From: Chloroflexota bacterium
GTDB taxonomy: Bacteria; Chloroflexota; Anaerolineae; Aggregatilineales; Phototrophicaceae
DNA length: 64,000 nucleotides
NCBI GenBank assembly: GCA_020161935.1
Contig: JAIUNI010000001.1
Location: 1,178,001 to 1,242,000 of the forward strand
Direction of reading: 5' to 3'
Shown here: piece after piece, positions 45,070 to 55,718 of the stretch
Layout: every line of letters starts with the position of its first letter
How positions within the stretch are numbered: position 1 is the first letter of the stretch
Notes under the pieces: model-generated
The model's input: only the letters and a program-made list of their open reading frames with translations
Database searches by the model: none
What the model was told of the DNA's origin: nothing
Translations under genes and position numbers: made by a program

Positions 45070-47631
45070 TCAGCGGTTAGCAACCACATTACTGTCAACG
45101 CGATAAAATACACTTGTGATCTGTCCGTTAGCATCAGCGACCGAACAAACGGGCTGCAAACGTTCTAAGAACTTTTCCTCACCCGCAGTGCCGTACTTGC
45201 CGCGTTCGCTCGTGCCGTAGAAGATATAGCCGATGTTGTAGCGCTCGATAATTGGTTGAGCCATTTCCCAGCGTACATCCGTAAACAACGTTGGAATATC
45301 AGATCCTCGTGTTCCGGCAATACTCGCGTAGGTCGAACCACGCCACTGATTTTCGTGATTTTCCCAACCTAACACAAGTGGCACACCGGTCAGCGCGGCA
45401 ACACGTCCAAAATGGGAGTCATATGCCCCACCCAGCGCTTCTGCCACAACAGTTTGCTTGTCGCCAATCAGGTTTTGCCAGCACATGATGGATTGGTAAT
45501 CCGTTGAGGAAACAAATTGCGCGTCGCTGCCACCATCAATTGTCAACGGTGCTGTGTTGCTGCCACTTGCATATCCCGTTTGTACCAGCGAATGCGTGTA
45601 GTTACCCAGAATCGGATACAGTAACCCGCCACCTATCAAAATGATTGTCAGCACACTAAACACGGCTCGAAAACCGGTACTCAGGCGCAACTGCTGGTCA
45701 ACGACAAGCGCATAAATGGCATACGCACTCGCGATGCTAAATAACACCCACGCCTGATAATAGAACTTGAAAATCGTATTGATCCGAACACCAAAATTAT
45801 CGCGCAGATAAAAGAACTCTGGCACCAACGTCAGCCCCAACGCCACTGCAATCATGACCAATGCCAGTCCGGTACTCGGCGAATAGTCGATAACCACTCG
45901 CTGCGCTGTCTCAGTCGCATGAGCGGAAAACTGTACTCTGCGCGGGAAAATTCGGGCAGCAATAACAGCAAGCATCGCTAAGAGAAGCAGGGTCGTTGGC
46001 AGTGTCAACCAACGACGCTGCAAAACCAACCCAAGCGTTTGTTCCAAACCGCCAAAACGTGCGCCAAATTGGACAACACCTTGAGCAAGCTCTGGTACAT
46101 TCAGCGCAATCAAGATGAGCAGCAGCACAACCATAAACAGCGCGACAAATAGGAATATGACTGACTGTAAAGCCAGTACCCAATTCATACGTGAGCGCCC
46201 GAGGCGAATCTCGTTCACCAAAAAGAACGCCAGAATGACCAAAAAGATCCCGAACATGATGAAGAACTGAGGGAAGTAGGTCGGGGTAATCAAGTTCGGC
46301 AAAAAGCCCGATGCCTGTGAGCGGAAGCTGATGAGGAACGGTAGATAAAAAATCCCCGTCAGCACAAGCAGCGCCACGCCTAAGCCTGCCATGCCAAACC
46401 AGTCGCCCTGCTCCAACCGTCCCTGCCGGTTAATAACCCGCCGCAGCCCATCCGCGCCAACAAGTGCCAGCATGTAGATCGGGCCGTCCCACGTGTTCAT
46501 GAACACCAGCGCACCAACGCACAGCCCGTAGAATAAGATCTCGCCCCAAGATGGCGCACGCTTTTTCAAAACAAGGTTTGTCGCCAAGCCAAGCGCAAGC
46601 AGCACAAAGGGTAGGCCCATGACATGCGGGTGATTGTCAGCGAGTAAGAAGCTAAATTGTGGAAATTCATCGATTGGTTGGACAGCGAGCGGCGTATTAT
46701 CAAGATCATAATCCTTCAAGACGCGGCTGGGCCAAAACCAATCAATCGTACCGTTGTAGTTCGGGTTAGGTGCCGGGAGCGCCGTCTCAAAATATTGTAC
46801 ATCCCAAAACTTCAAATACTCCGTCGTAGCCATACCCGTTGAATAGGGAATATTAATCACCGCCGTGTGTAAATTCCCCATCAGTACAACCATGACCATG
46901 GCGATCACACCGGATAGCAGCGCCCCACGCGCGGATGTAATGGATCGTTCAAGCTGCCGTGCGCGAACCAAATTATAGGCCACGCCGAACGCTGTCAAAC
47001 CCGTCAGTGCGAACACCAACGAAATAGTGAGGTTGAAAGCGATAGTATTCGCGATACCACTCGCCGTTGCCAGCATCGCCGCAATAAAATATCCAAAGTA
47101 ATAGTAGCTAATCGAATAACCCGACATCCAACCGTCATTCGGAGGAAATGTAGGGCTACGCATGATGCTGCTAATGAACATCAAGTCCATTGGTTTTTCA
47201 GTCGAGTGAATTTCTGGCTGATAAGCGCGTACTGCCGCCCATCCCACGAAAAGGATGATGAACAGCAGCTCGCCAACCACCACAACCGTTCGATTTTCGC
47301 GCCACCAAGCACGCCAATCGAAACGCTCGCCGCCTCTGGCATAAACCATCAGGCCGATAGCCAGCACGACCAACCATGAAAGAACGATGCTGCCGCCCGT
47401 GTTCCGCAAAAAGCCGAGGCTGCCCAGTATCCAAAAGGTGTAGCCCGTTAGCAATAAACCGACTGCACGTGCCAGCGTATACCCGCGATCAGGCAGTGCG
47501 CCTAATAAACGGGTGCACAACGGCAGCGCAGCAGCACCGGCTAAGGTCACCAGCAGCCACCAGCTAAAGATCATCCAGCCCTCGCGGGCAATCCACTCAA
47601 ATACCACCTGCAACACTCTCTTCCAGTGCAA
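45070..47631 (-). CDS. DUF2298 (YYY-type) membrane protein
   Basis: 853 residues of the DUF2298 family (Chlor_Arch_YYY type). About a dozen hydrophobic helices; hallmark STEKPMDLMFISSIMRSPTFPPNDGWM followed by SISYYYFGYFIAAML, the YYYFGY motif that names the family. The conserved FPQFSFLLADNHPHVMGLPFVLLALGLA and SNTAPLTIDGGSDAQFV are also family-like. Function is not established; a role in envelope glycan or lipoprotein chemistry is suggested by gene neighbourhood. The start is uncertain: TTG at 47631 overlaps the upstream gene by 35 bases, while GTG at 47607 shortens this to 11. Confidence 0.85.
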   Translation of the reverse strand: MHWKRVLQVVFEWIAREGWMIFSWWLLVTLAGAAALPLCTRLLGALPDRGYTLARAVGLLLTGYTFWILGSLGFLRNTGGSIVLSWLVVLAIGLMVYARGGERFDWRAWWRENRTVVVVGELLFIILFVGWAAVRAYQPEIHSTEKPMDLMFISSIMRSPTFPPNDGWMSGYSISYYYFGYFIAAMLATASGIANTIAFNLTISLVFALTGLTAFGVAYNLVRARQLERSITSARGALLSGVIAMVMVVLMGNLHTAVINIPYSTGMATTEYLKFWDVQYFETALPAPNPNYNGTIDWFWPSRVLKDYDLDNTPLAVQPIDEFPQFSFLLADNHPHVMGLPFVLLALGLATNLVLKKRAPSWGEILFYGLCVGALVFMNTWDGPIYMLALVGADGLRRVINRQGRLEQGDWFGMAGLGVALLVLTGIFYLPFLISFRSQASGFLPNLITPTYFPQFFIMFGIFLVILAFFLVNEIRLGRSRMNWVLALQSVIFLFVALFMVVLLLILIALNVPELAQGVVQFGARFGGLEQTLGLVLQRRWLTLPTTLLLLAMLAVIAARIFPRRVQFSAHATETAQRVVIDYSPSTGLALVMIAVALGLTLVPEFFYLRDNFGVRINTIFKFYYQAWVLFSIASAYAIYALVVDQQLRLSTGFRAVFSVLTIILIGGGLLYPILGNYTHSLVQTGYASGSNTAPLTIDGGSDAQFVSSTDYQSIMCWQNLIGDKQTVVAEALGGAYDSHFGRVAALTGVPLVLGWENHENQWRGSTYASIAGTRGSDIPTLFTDVRWEMAQPIIERYNIGYIFYGTSERGKYGTAGEEKFLERLQPVCSVADANGQITSVFYRVDSNVVANR

Positions 47632-50600
47632 ACTGCCAGTCTTGCTTCACTTTATAGATAACGTTCGTACCTTCTTGGTACACGACCTCTAACAATCCCT
47701 GCGTGACCATATCATCAAACTTCACAAAACTATCCGCAGGGTAGTAAGCGTGTTCCAACCCACCAACAATCACATAAGCCACGTTATAGCGTCGTAAAAT
47801 CTGCCACGCGGTTGAAATATCATCCGTCGAATAGAAGGCATTTACATTTGCCACACGCTGTTCCACAACCCGCGGAAGCGGATCAATCGTACGCTGTTGG
47901 CGCTGGTGGAAGTTCCAACCGTTGACGGACGGAAATCCGGTCAGAATTGAAATGCGGCTTTCCCAATGATATTCACCACTCGCACGACCTTCCATAATCG
48001 TCGGCGTACCTTGAACATTTTCTTCTAGCCAGCGTACAATCTTATAATCGCCGCCCAGGTCAAATGGTGCTAACTCCGGGTTGTCCTGTAAGACCAGTGG
48101 ATCACCATCATACAGCGAGGAATAGGTCATATAGTTCATACCGTCCAACGTCAACGGCACGTCCGCCATCGTTTGCGGCGCGGATGGAGACAAACGATCC
48201 TGCGCCCGCCCGCGTGTCGCCATCAATGGATACATCGCAGCGACAGCGACTAAAATAGCGCCCAACGGATACCAAACCCAGCGTCCAAACGCAGGCCAGC
48301 GATCTGAGCTTTGAACGAGGCACGCCGCCGCTACCCCACCTACCGCGCTGAACATCAACCATGCTTGGATGTAGAACTTAAACACGGTATTTTGTCGCCC
48401 GACATCACCATCCAGCACGACGATCTCAACTGCCAATGTGAGAACGACGGATAGTCCGGCGAGCGCGAGGATATAGCGCATCTCGCGAGATTGCCCCTGC
48501 CGCAAAAATAGCACCGCGATCCACAAGATAAGCGGTACGGTTATAATCGCGACCGGCACAGGTTGGATATTTAGCCCGCTGGTGGTCTTTAATAATGGCA
48601 ACCCGAATGAAGCGAGTATGATTCCGACAAGCAGTACGCCGATAACCAACAGGAATCCGGCGATAAGCAGCGGAAGCTGACCACGCAGCGACCGCACATA
48701 AACACTTCTCAGCCACCGCACGGTATCCCAGATCAAAAACGAAACCAGTAGGAACAGGAATAGGCCATAGACGACAAGGTAGCGCCATGTCTCCGTACGG
48801 GGTAAATCCGAGATTAATGCACGGTTATAAACCGAGGCATACCACGTCGTAAATGGCAGTACGGCTATAAAACTCACGATCAAGAAAATAGCCACGCGCA
48901 GGACAAATGAACTCACCGAACGGCGGGTAAATCGTTCCGTACTAATCCACCATGAGAAGCCTATACCCAGCACTCCCAGCAGCAGGAAAGTGATCCAGTC
49001 CCACGTGTTGGTTGCACGCAGCATCCCCACCGTTATCCCGCCGAAGGTCAACGCCAACGCAATCGCCCAGAATCGCCGTCGATCATTTCCCGCCGACAGC
49101 ACCTCATTCAATACGAACGCCATCACCATGAAAAGCATCGGCATGGCAATCATATGCGCGTGCAAGTCGCCGTAGAGAAATGTAAAGAATGGGAACTCGG
49201 CAATCGCGCCACCGCCACCGTCAGGCGTTTCCTGCAAGATACGTGTCGCCGCCCAATACCAACGGTTCGGCGCAATCTGCTGCATCGCATTATTAACACC
49301 GCTGCTCAACCCGCGCATTAAACTGCCGAGTACGGAATTAGCTTCATCATTCGACTGCTGAATAATCGCGTCTAAATCAGCGCCTGTTGCATCGCTGCCA
49401 TTTCGGATTCGGTAATCGAGCAAAAGCTGCTGTTGAATAATGCTTGGTTGGCGATACCCGCCCGCTTTCAACAAACCCTCTTCTACGAAAACACGGGGCG
49501 TGCCTAAATTACCCAAAACCACTGAAAGCATCAGTGCGACAATCCCCGCTATCCACGGGTTGCCGAGGCGCACTCGCTGGGTTATGGTTGCGGGCGGTGT
49601 CGGCAGCGCAGGCGTGATTACCGGTTGCACGACTTCACTTTCCGCCGTTTCTGTCACTGTTACAACGTGCTTAACCGCCGGAACAACCGGAGCAACTTTC
49701 ACGTAGGTTCGCCACCGATTGACGACATTAAAAGCGACCGAAAATGCGCCCATGCCGGTTAATGCTGCCAACGTCGGGATAATCAAGTTATAAGCGATTG
49801 ACGGCATCATCCCCAGCAGTAAAACTGGCGAACCGACAATCACATAACCGAAGTAGTAATAGTTGATATACCCACCCGTATGCCACGGATCAATGGGCGG
49901 GAACACCGTACTTCGCAGCACACCGTTGAAGTAGGCAAAATCCATGGGTTTCTCGCCACCCATGTACGGATGCCACAAATCAGGGTTCGTCAATCGCACA
50001 ATCAGAAACAGGATGAAGGTCAGCAGTGTGATAATTTCAATCCACAGTAACCGTCGCCCGTTTTTATTGATATAAATTGACAGATCTCGTCGCTGCTTCC
50101 AGCCAATGATTAAACTCAACGCAGCAAATAGCAGTAGTGTGACTAACACGCCGCCCTGTGACCACATAGGTATTTGAGCGCTCGATATGAACCACGCCAA
50201 CCAACCGACGAGCAGCAAGCCAGCCGCTTTCGCAAACCCATAGCCACGATCCGAAAGGCCGGGGAATAAAGCAAATAGCAAAGGCCACACTGCCCACCCA
50301 AATATCACCATAACCGCCCACCACGCCACGATGCTGACAATAGGCTGCGTGTTAATAATACTTTCGCTGTGGAAACGATCTGACCATGTACCGTTGGTAT
50401 ACTGCGTTTGCGCCATGTCTGGCGGGAGTTGAAGCGCGGTCGGAATTTTGCTAGCTGGCACCGAATACAAATTGACGACACCAACCAACTGAGAGTCGCA
50501 ATAGTAATCAACCGGTGAGCCTGTTGATAACTGCGGGCAGTTCAACCGCGTCTGAACAGCCTCCACTTTAGTGAGTGGCACACTATTCAAAATCGTTTCG

Positions 50601-53011
50601 GTATTCGCTTGGCTATAATTCACCGTCTTCTTAAAGATGAACACGACCGGATGGTCATACACATGAAAGGCTTCCTCAGCCTCAAACTCGTTCAACCATT
50701 CCGGTCCATCATAAGTTGGCAAATATTGGTCGGATACCTTCAGCGGCCCGAATTCAAATGTTTCCTGAAACGTCTTGACTTGTTCAAAGCCTAATGAGCC
50801 GTCGAACAACGCCGCATAAAAACGCATCGTCATCGGCCAGCGGTACGGGATACGCGACTGCGAGTCATAACGCCGATTTGTGGAAATAACGAGATAATCC
50901 GCAGAATCCAAGCCACGCTGCATCACATCACGTTTATAGACTTCATCTTCCCAATAAATCTGTAACTGTTGTGGGATAAGCTGTCCGCCCCATACATCCC
51001 GCGCCACGCAATCACCAACATCTAAATTGCTTGGCGGCATCGTGTCGCCCATTGAAAATCCGGGCGGCATCGCACAAATCTTGGGCAGCGAAACCTCATC
51101 CCACTGCCCTTCCCACGCCATCACCGGCCCTGAACTAATCAACGAGCCGCCTTCAACAGCAACCGAAAAGGTATAGCTCTCGCCAGCTTTGACAGTAAGC
51201 GGTTCGCTCAACGGAATATCGTAAGCATCACCAATCGCATTGTTATCGCGGCTAAACACACCCGTTAAAGTGCCTTCAACAAGCACGCTGTCAACCCCCG
51301 GCAGCGCAATTCGTACCGTGATGGTCTTCATTGTCGGCGAGTTATTAGGGTCACCCAGATGCAGCGAGGAGACTTTCGTAATAACACCGTCAGCCGGTGC
51401 AACGAACCCCTGCGTAAACAACTGCCCCTCGTCGTAGCGGGAGGCTTGCTGCTCAACAGGTGTGTCATCACCGCCCGGCCGGTTATAAACCGCGATATTG
51501 ATGAGCGGGGCGGATACACCTTCCAACTGCATTGTAAAATCGGAAGGCAGGTTCTCAGCCACCCAGTTTGTACTTTGTGCGGGTGCAAACATGGAGCGAT
51601 AGATATTCGTAAACATCACCGCCCAAAGCACCGTAAATCCAGCCACGCCAATCAGCAGTGCGCGTGAACCCAATTTTCGCCACGCGACATTGGTTCGATT
51701 CGCCGCCTGCACAAGTTGTACCAGTACCCATGCTGCCAGAACGGCGATAACGGCGTACAACGGCAAATAGTAGCGCATGGTCATAACCCATACGCGGCCC
51801 AAGTAGCCGAAGTAAACCAGTATCCATACAAACGGGATAATATTCAGAATTGCGCCCGATTTACCACGAAGGATTCGCCATCCGCTCCATAACCACGCTA
51901 GCCAACCAGCCATTCCTAACCCGATTCCCATCCCCCACAAAACCATATTGCTAAAAGCAAACACGTAAGGCGTACGCCCGACCCACTGCCAGTTCGGGGG
52001 TGATTCAGCATTCCCGCTGACAAGATGTTGAGCCTCGCCCACATCCTGTAACCAACGGAAATTCGGCATTAACCCGAAGAAACCGGGGCCAGTGAAAGCA
52101 TAGGGATTAAAAACACGAAACAGCAAGAAGGCCAATAATAAGGCGACAGCTACACCAATTACAGCGTTGGTGAGTATTCTTCCTCGTTCATTCCACGACA
52201 ATCGTCCATCAAATATGGGGAACGCCTGAATACCCGCCGCCAACAGCAGCAGCCCGATAACGGGCGCAGTATTCACGCGGCTAGCCAGCGCCAGCCCACA
52301 AAAGAGGCCACAAAAAAGATAAGAACTTAATCGACCGTCAGTTTGTATCCAGACCGCGCCTAAAATCGCCATGACGACCATCAGGTTCGCCACAGCGTCA
52401 GCCGTATAAAAATGCGATTGTTGTATTGAAAATACCGTGCAGGAATACAGCAGCGCAGCCAGTAAACCAACCCACTTACCATGTAGGCGCAAGCCAATAA
52501 AAAACGTTCCGAGTATGACCAGCATTTCCGCCGTAGCCGAAATCATGCGTCCTACAGAACGTGCGCCATAATAACTGGCGATGCTCGGATTATTGGTAAG
52601 CTGTGCCATTGCATCCGACGACCAGCGTGTCAAGAAAGCGGGCAGCGTACCATAGGCCATCAACCCCTGCCCCACATTATTAGGGTTCATGGCTGAACAT
52701 TGGGCATCAAAGTATCCGCCTACACCACCTGTTTCGGGATACCGTTCTAAACAGGTAGAACTTTGGATGGCAATCGGGTCGATAGAGTCATCGGTAAAAG
52801 ATAATGGCCCGTTCAGTTGTGCCGTCATCGTGGTGAAAAAGCGCTCGTCAGGATGCCATATCGTAAACTCATCCCAATTTTGACCAATGAAGCGGAAATA
52901 ACCGCCACCGATCATCACCAATGTCAGTAAGACACCAACGAGAATATCACTGCGGCTGATTCCCAGCGAGCGCGTGTGATTGTTTACAGGCTGAACAACT
53001 GCTTCTACCAT
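47597..53011 (-). CDS. Giant GT-C/DUF2298 fusion membrane protein
   Basis: 1804 residues, the largest in the window. The N-terminal half is GT39-like: EFTIWHPDERFFTTM with a DE pair in the first external loop, and SFYTADAVANLMVVMAILGA. A central soluble segment (about residues 490-880) has beta-rich stretches. From about residue 900 the C-terminal half is a DUF2298 module with ISSAQIPMWSQGGVL, GEKPMDFAYFNGVLRSTVFPPIDPW, YINYYYFGYVIV and FPFFTFLYGDLHAHMIAM, paralogous to the separate DUF2298 protein downstream. Around two dozen hydrophobic helices in total. Two modules in one chain suggest they act together in the membrane. It overlaps the downstream gene. Confidence 0.85.
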   Translation of the reverse strand: MVEAVVQPVNNHTRSLGISRSDILVGVLLTLVMIGGGYFRFIGQNWDEFTIWHPDERFFTTMTAQLNGPLSFTDDSIDPIAIQSSTCLERYPETGGVGGYFDAQCSAMNPNNVGQGLMAYGTLPAFLTRWSSDAMAQLTNNPSIASYYGARSVGRMISATAEMLVILGTFFIGLRLHGKWVGLLAALLYSCTVFSIQQSHFYTADAVANLMVVMAILGAVWIQTDGRLSSYLFCGLFCGLALASRVNTAPVIGLLLLAAGIQAFPIFDGRLSWNERGRILTNAVIGVAVALLLAFLLFRVFNPYAFTGPGFFGLMPNFRWLQDVGEAQHLVSGNAESPPNWQWVGRTPYVFAFSNMVLWGMGIGLGMAGWLAWLWSGWRILRGKSGAILNIIPFVWILVYFGYLGRVWVMTMRYYLPLYAVIAVLAAWVLVQLVQAANRTNVAWRKLGSRALLIGVAGFTVLWAVMFTNIYRSMFAPAQSTNWVAENLPSDFTMQLEGVSAPLINIAVYNRPGGDDTPVEQQASRYDEGQLFTQGFVAPADGVITKVSSLHLGDPNNSPTMKTITVRIALPGVDSVLVEGTLTGVFSRDNNAIGDAYDIPLSEPLTVKAGESYTFSVAVEGGSLISSGPVMAWEGQWDEVSLPKICAMPPGFSMGDTMPPSNLDVGDCVARDVWGGQLIPQQLQIYWEDEVYKRDVMQRGLDSADYLVISTNRRYDSQSRIPYRWPMTMRFYAALFDGSLGFEQVKTFQETFEFGPLKVSDQYLPTYDGPEWLNEFEAEEAFHVYDHPVVFIFKKTVNYSQANTETILNSVPLTKVEAVQTRLNCPQLSTGSPVDYYCDSQLVGVVNLYSVPASKIPTALQLPPDMAQTQYTNGTWSDRFHSESIINTQPIVSIVAWWAVMVIFGWAVWPLLFALFPGLSDRGYGFAKAAGLLLVGWLAWFISSAQIPMWSQGGVLVTLLLFAALSLIIGWKQRRDLSIYINKNGRRLLWIEIITLLTFILFLIVRLTNPDLWHPYMGGEKPMDFAYFNGVLRSTVFPPIDPWHTGGYINYYYFGYVIVGSPVLLLGMMPSIAYNLIIPTLAALTGMGAFSVAFNVVNRWRTYVKVAPVVPAVKHVVTVTETAESEVVQPVITPALPTPPATITQRVRLGNPWIAGIVALMLSVVLGNLGTPRVFVEEGLLKAGGYRQPSIIQQQLLLDYRIRNGSDATGADLDAIIQQSNDEANSVLGSLMRGLSSGVNNAMQQIAPNRWYWAATRILQETPDGGGGAIAEFPFFTFLYGDLHAHMIAMPMLFMVMAFVLNEVLSAGNDRRRFWAIALALTFGGITVGMLRATNTWDWITFLLLGVLGIGFSWWISTERFTRRSVSSFVLRVAIFLIVSFIAVLPFTTWYASVYNRALISDLPRTETWRYLVVYGLFLFLLVSFLIWDTVRWLRSVYVRSLRGQLPLLIAGFLLVIGVLLVGIILASFGLPLLKTTSGLNIQPVPVAIITVPLILWIAVLFLRQGQSREMRYILALAGLSVVLTLAVEIVVLDGDVGRQNTVFKFYIQAWLMFSAVGGVAAACLVQSSDRWPAFGRWVWYPLGAILVAVAAMYPLMATRGRAQDRLSPSAPQTMADVPLTLDGMNYMTYSSLYDGDPLVLQDNPELAPFDLGGDYKIVRWLEENVQGTPTIMEGRASGEYHWESRISILTGFPSVNGWNFHQRQQRTIDPLPRVVEQRVANVNAFYSTDDISTAWQILRRYNVAYVIVGGLEHAYYPADSFVKFDDMVTQGLLEVVYQEGTNVIYKVKQDWQFALEESVAGGI

Positions 53012-53108
53012 ACTTACCCTTTAGCGATGCAATAACTGCATTGGTAAAAATATTAGTGACAATGCCACAGATCGTTCGTGTATACACTCGAAGCGAGGCT
53101 TTTCCTCA

Positions 53109-55670
53109 CTAGGGTGTATAAACGCCGGTAGCAACCTCAAACGACTGCAACCCTTCCGCGCCAAGTTTGGGTACACGATACACCATATAGTCCGCGCCCG
53201 GCTTATACGTAGTAACAAGCTGTTTTATACCGGTAGGGAACCACGTCTGGAGTAATGCCTCAGTCTCAATGTCGCTGGAATGATAGAAAAAGAGCAAATC
53301 CTTATCAGGATCAAGCCGGTAAGCATCAGTTCGCAAGGCCGAGTCTTTTAGGAATCCGGGAATACTATCTCGGCTGACAACCCCATTCGGCCAATCCGTT
53401 GCGCCTGCTTCAAGCCCTAACGCTCGATGATCCCACCAATAGGGATAAGCGATCATAAATGCGTTCCCAAGCGCACCACCACTATCGGCGAATCCGCGCA
53501 AAAAGCGCCCTGCCTCGGTATATGGCGCAGGCGATGAGTTATTATACGAGTCGCGGAATTCAACAAAATAAGTATTCCAATTGGCGCTGCCGGAAGCCAA
53601 AACTACCGCTCCGACGAGTACACCCCCAGCCGCTTTGCCCTTCCAGTTGGGCGCGAAACGGTATAATGACATGACCACTAACGCCAACGGCAGCGCGGCG
53701 AATAAATAAGCCTCTGGCAAGCTGCCACTGGTTCGGGTCGCGCTGGGGTTTTCAATGGGATATGCAATCGAAAGGGCTGATGGCAGCAGCATGATAAACA
53801 GCGCAGCAGGCATCAACCAATCAGCCGCGTCTCGCCGCTTAACCATCCGCACACCCCAAGCCCCTACACCCACGATCAGCAGCGCACCCGTCAGAATATC
53901 AAATTCTGGCTTGTTCGGCACGGCGGTAATCCATGCCACATCACCTTTCCAGTTATACATCAGCAGTGCATTGCGGATGTTATTAATCAAGATGCCGAAG
54001 TTTTGCTGAAATGCACCCATCCGCTCCTCAATAGTCGCGTTACGGGTTATGAGTTGACCATTTTCATCCGTCGCCTGAATAAGATCATCACCCAACAACC
54101 GACCGGATGTCCGTCGCCAGAAATCTTCTGGATAGTCACGTGCGAAACCGAGCATCGGCACAAATACGACGAACGAGAACAGCACTAAGACACCGAGATT
54201 GACCAAATAGCGGCTAATCTGCTCCCATCGCCTCGCCCGAAACAAGGCAAAGACAATCGCGAGCAGCATACCGGCGATCACAACTACAGGCAGCATACGT
54301 ACCGCTTGGTAAGCGTAAACCCCAACGCCGAGCACCAATCCGGCAAAAATAAAGTCAGCGCGGCGGTTATAACGTATTCCTCGGCTCATAAAAATAATCA
54401 GCAGCGCTGTCACGATTACGGTCAGGACGATACGCAGCCCTAATCGACTGAGCATCGTATGCCAGTAGCTCACAGCCACCAGCGCCGCGATCAGAAGTCC
54501 CACGAGATTACCTAATACGGGTTCATCTTTACCGATAATCTCACGCCCCATCCACCACAGCACTGGAATACAAATCAACCCTTCAATAGCGGTCAGGAAT
54601 TTTAGGGTGAAAAAGTTCAGCCCCAAACCCGGTAGTTGAGAAATAATCGCCAATAGGTAGAACTGGATCGGCTCGCGTCCCCCATTATTTGGGAAAAACA
54701 CTTGTGGATTGCCATCGAGAATACGCTGTGCGTCGAGTATTTTTTCAACATGGTCGCTCGTCATCTCGGTGGGGATACTGTTCAAATAACTCAGCCGAAA
54801 AACAGCTCCCACAACCATAATGGCGACCAACGCCGCTAATGTCCAACCCTTTGGCAGTCGTATATCACGAATTCGGTTGAACAGCGGCAAAACACCCCAT
54901 TCACGGGGCGCAAGTATAATAAGCCATAACCCCACACTGGCAATCCACGTGATGACCCCGCCAGTTGTAAAGCGGTTATTCGTGGTAGCCGAAAGCGTAA
55001 TCAGGCTCATCACAACCGCGAGTGCGCCACCTAACGTCCTCAGCCCTAAAGTGAGCCAATCAAACTCACGACTAAAAAATGGATAATCCACATCCGGTAA
55101 CGGGTCAATCTCCCCGACCACAAGATCATTTTCTACAGTGCTTGCGGGCGGTGAGGTAAAAATGTCACCAGCAATCCAAACCCCGAAAGCGATCAGCAAA
55201 AATGGCAATCCACCTGCCAATCCCGTAGCTTCCGCACGGTCGGTAGCCATCATCCAGTTGCCATAAATTGCGAGCAAAAATGCTACAACCCGCGTACTCA
55301 GTAGAAAAATCTCGCGCTGGCGAGCAATGCGTTCAGCATCTGAAAGGGTCTTACTCTCACTCGGTTGTCGCTTAACAGGCTTCAATCTGGCAGTCTGTTT
55401 ATCGGCATCAGCGGCTCGTGCTTTAGATTTTTCATGAGGGGTACTGATAACGGAACGAAGCGCCTGAATGGTATGACTTGGAGCATGGAACAATTCCGAG
55501 ATCGCTTCTGCCAGAGTCAAATCTTCAATGCTTTGTGAGGCAGCAGTCGGAGTCTCTATCTCTAAGACTCCCCCATTTTCAATCGCTCGTGGCACTTCAT
55601 CAGCATCAAAACTGTCGACCGTTTCAGTCGAGAGAAGCTGGTGTTCATCATGGTCGGATGATAACGTCAT
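53109..55670 (-). CDS. GT39-like membrane glycosyltransferase with long N-terminal domain
   Basis: 853 residues. The first 115 residues are acidic then basic and cytoplasmic-looking (RAIENGGVLEIETPTAASQS; KSKARAADADKQTARLK). Then helices from about residue 125, of which YGNWMMATDRAEATGLAGGLPFLLIAFGVW begins the set. External loop SIPTEMTSDHVEKILDAQRIL followed by FFPNNGGREPIQFYL matches the first-loop signature of a Chloroflexota glycosyltransferase group. About 14 helices in all. The C-terminal soluble part (from about 700) ends KPGADYMVYRVPKLGAEG. It lies 97 bases upstream of the giant fusion gene. Confidence 0.82.
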   Translation of the reverse strand: MTLSSDHDEHQLLSTETVDSFDADEVPRAIENGGVLEIETPTAASQSIEDLTLAEAISELFHAPSHTIQALRSVISTPHEKSKARAADADKQTARLKPVKRQPSESKTLSDAERIARQREIFLLSTRVVAFLLAIYGNWMMATDRAEATGLAGGLPFLLIAFGVWIAGDIFTSPPASTVENDLVVGEIDPLPDVDYPFFSREFDWLTLGLRTLGGALAVVMSLITLSATTNNRFTTGGVITWIASVGLWLIILAPREWGVLPLFNRIRDIRLPKGWTLAALVAIMVVGAVFRLSYLNSIPTEMTSDHVEKILDAQRILDGNPQVFFPNNGGREPIQFYLLAIISQLPGLGLNFFTLKFLTAIEGLICIPVLWWMGREIIGKDEPVLGNLVGLLIAALVAVSYWHTMLSRLGLRIVLTVIVTALLIIFMSRGIRYNRRADFIFAGLVLGVGVYAYQAVRMLPVVVIAGMLLAIVFALFRARRWEQISRYLVNLGVLVLFSFVVFVPMLGFARDYPEDFWRRTSGRLLGDDLIQATDENGQLITRNATIEERMGAFQQNFGILINNIRNALLMYNWKGDVAWITAVPNKPEFDILTGALLIVGVGAWGVRMVKRRDAADWLMPAALFIMLLPSALSIAYPIENPSATRTSGSLPEAYLFAALPLALVVMSLYRFAPNWKGKAAGGVLVGAVVLASGSANWNTYFVEFRDSYNNSSPAPYTEAGRFLRGFADSGGALGNAFMIAYPYWWDHRALGLEAGATDWPNGVVSRDSIPGFLKDSALRTDAYRLDPDKDLLFFYHSSDIETEALLQTWFPTGIKQLVTTYKPGADYMVYRVPKLGAEGLQSFEVATGVYTP

Positions 55671-55718
55671 TATTTTGACACTTTACTATTGAATATCGTG
55701 GCAAATATACAAATACCG

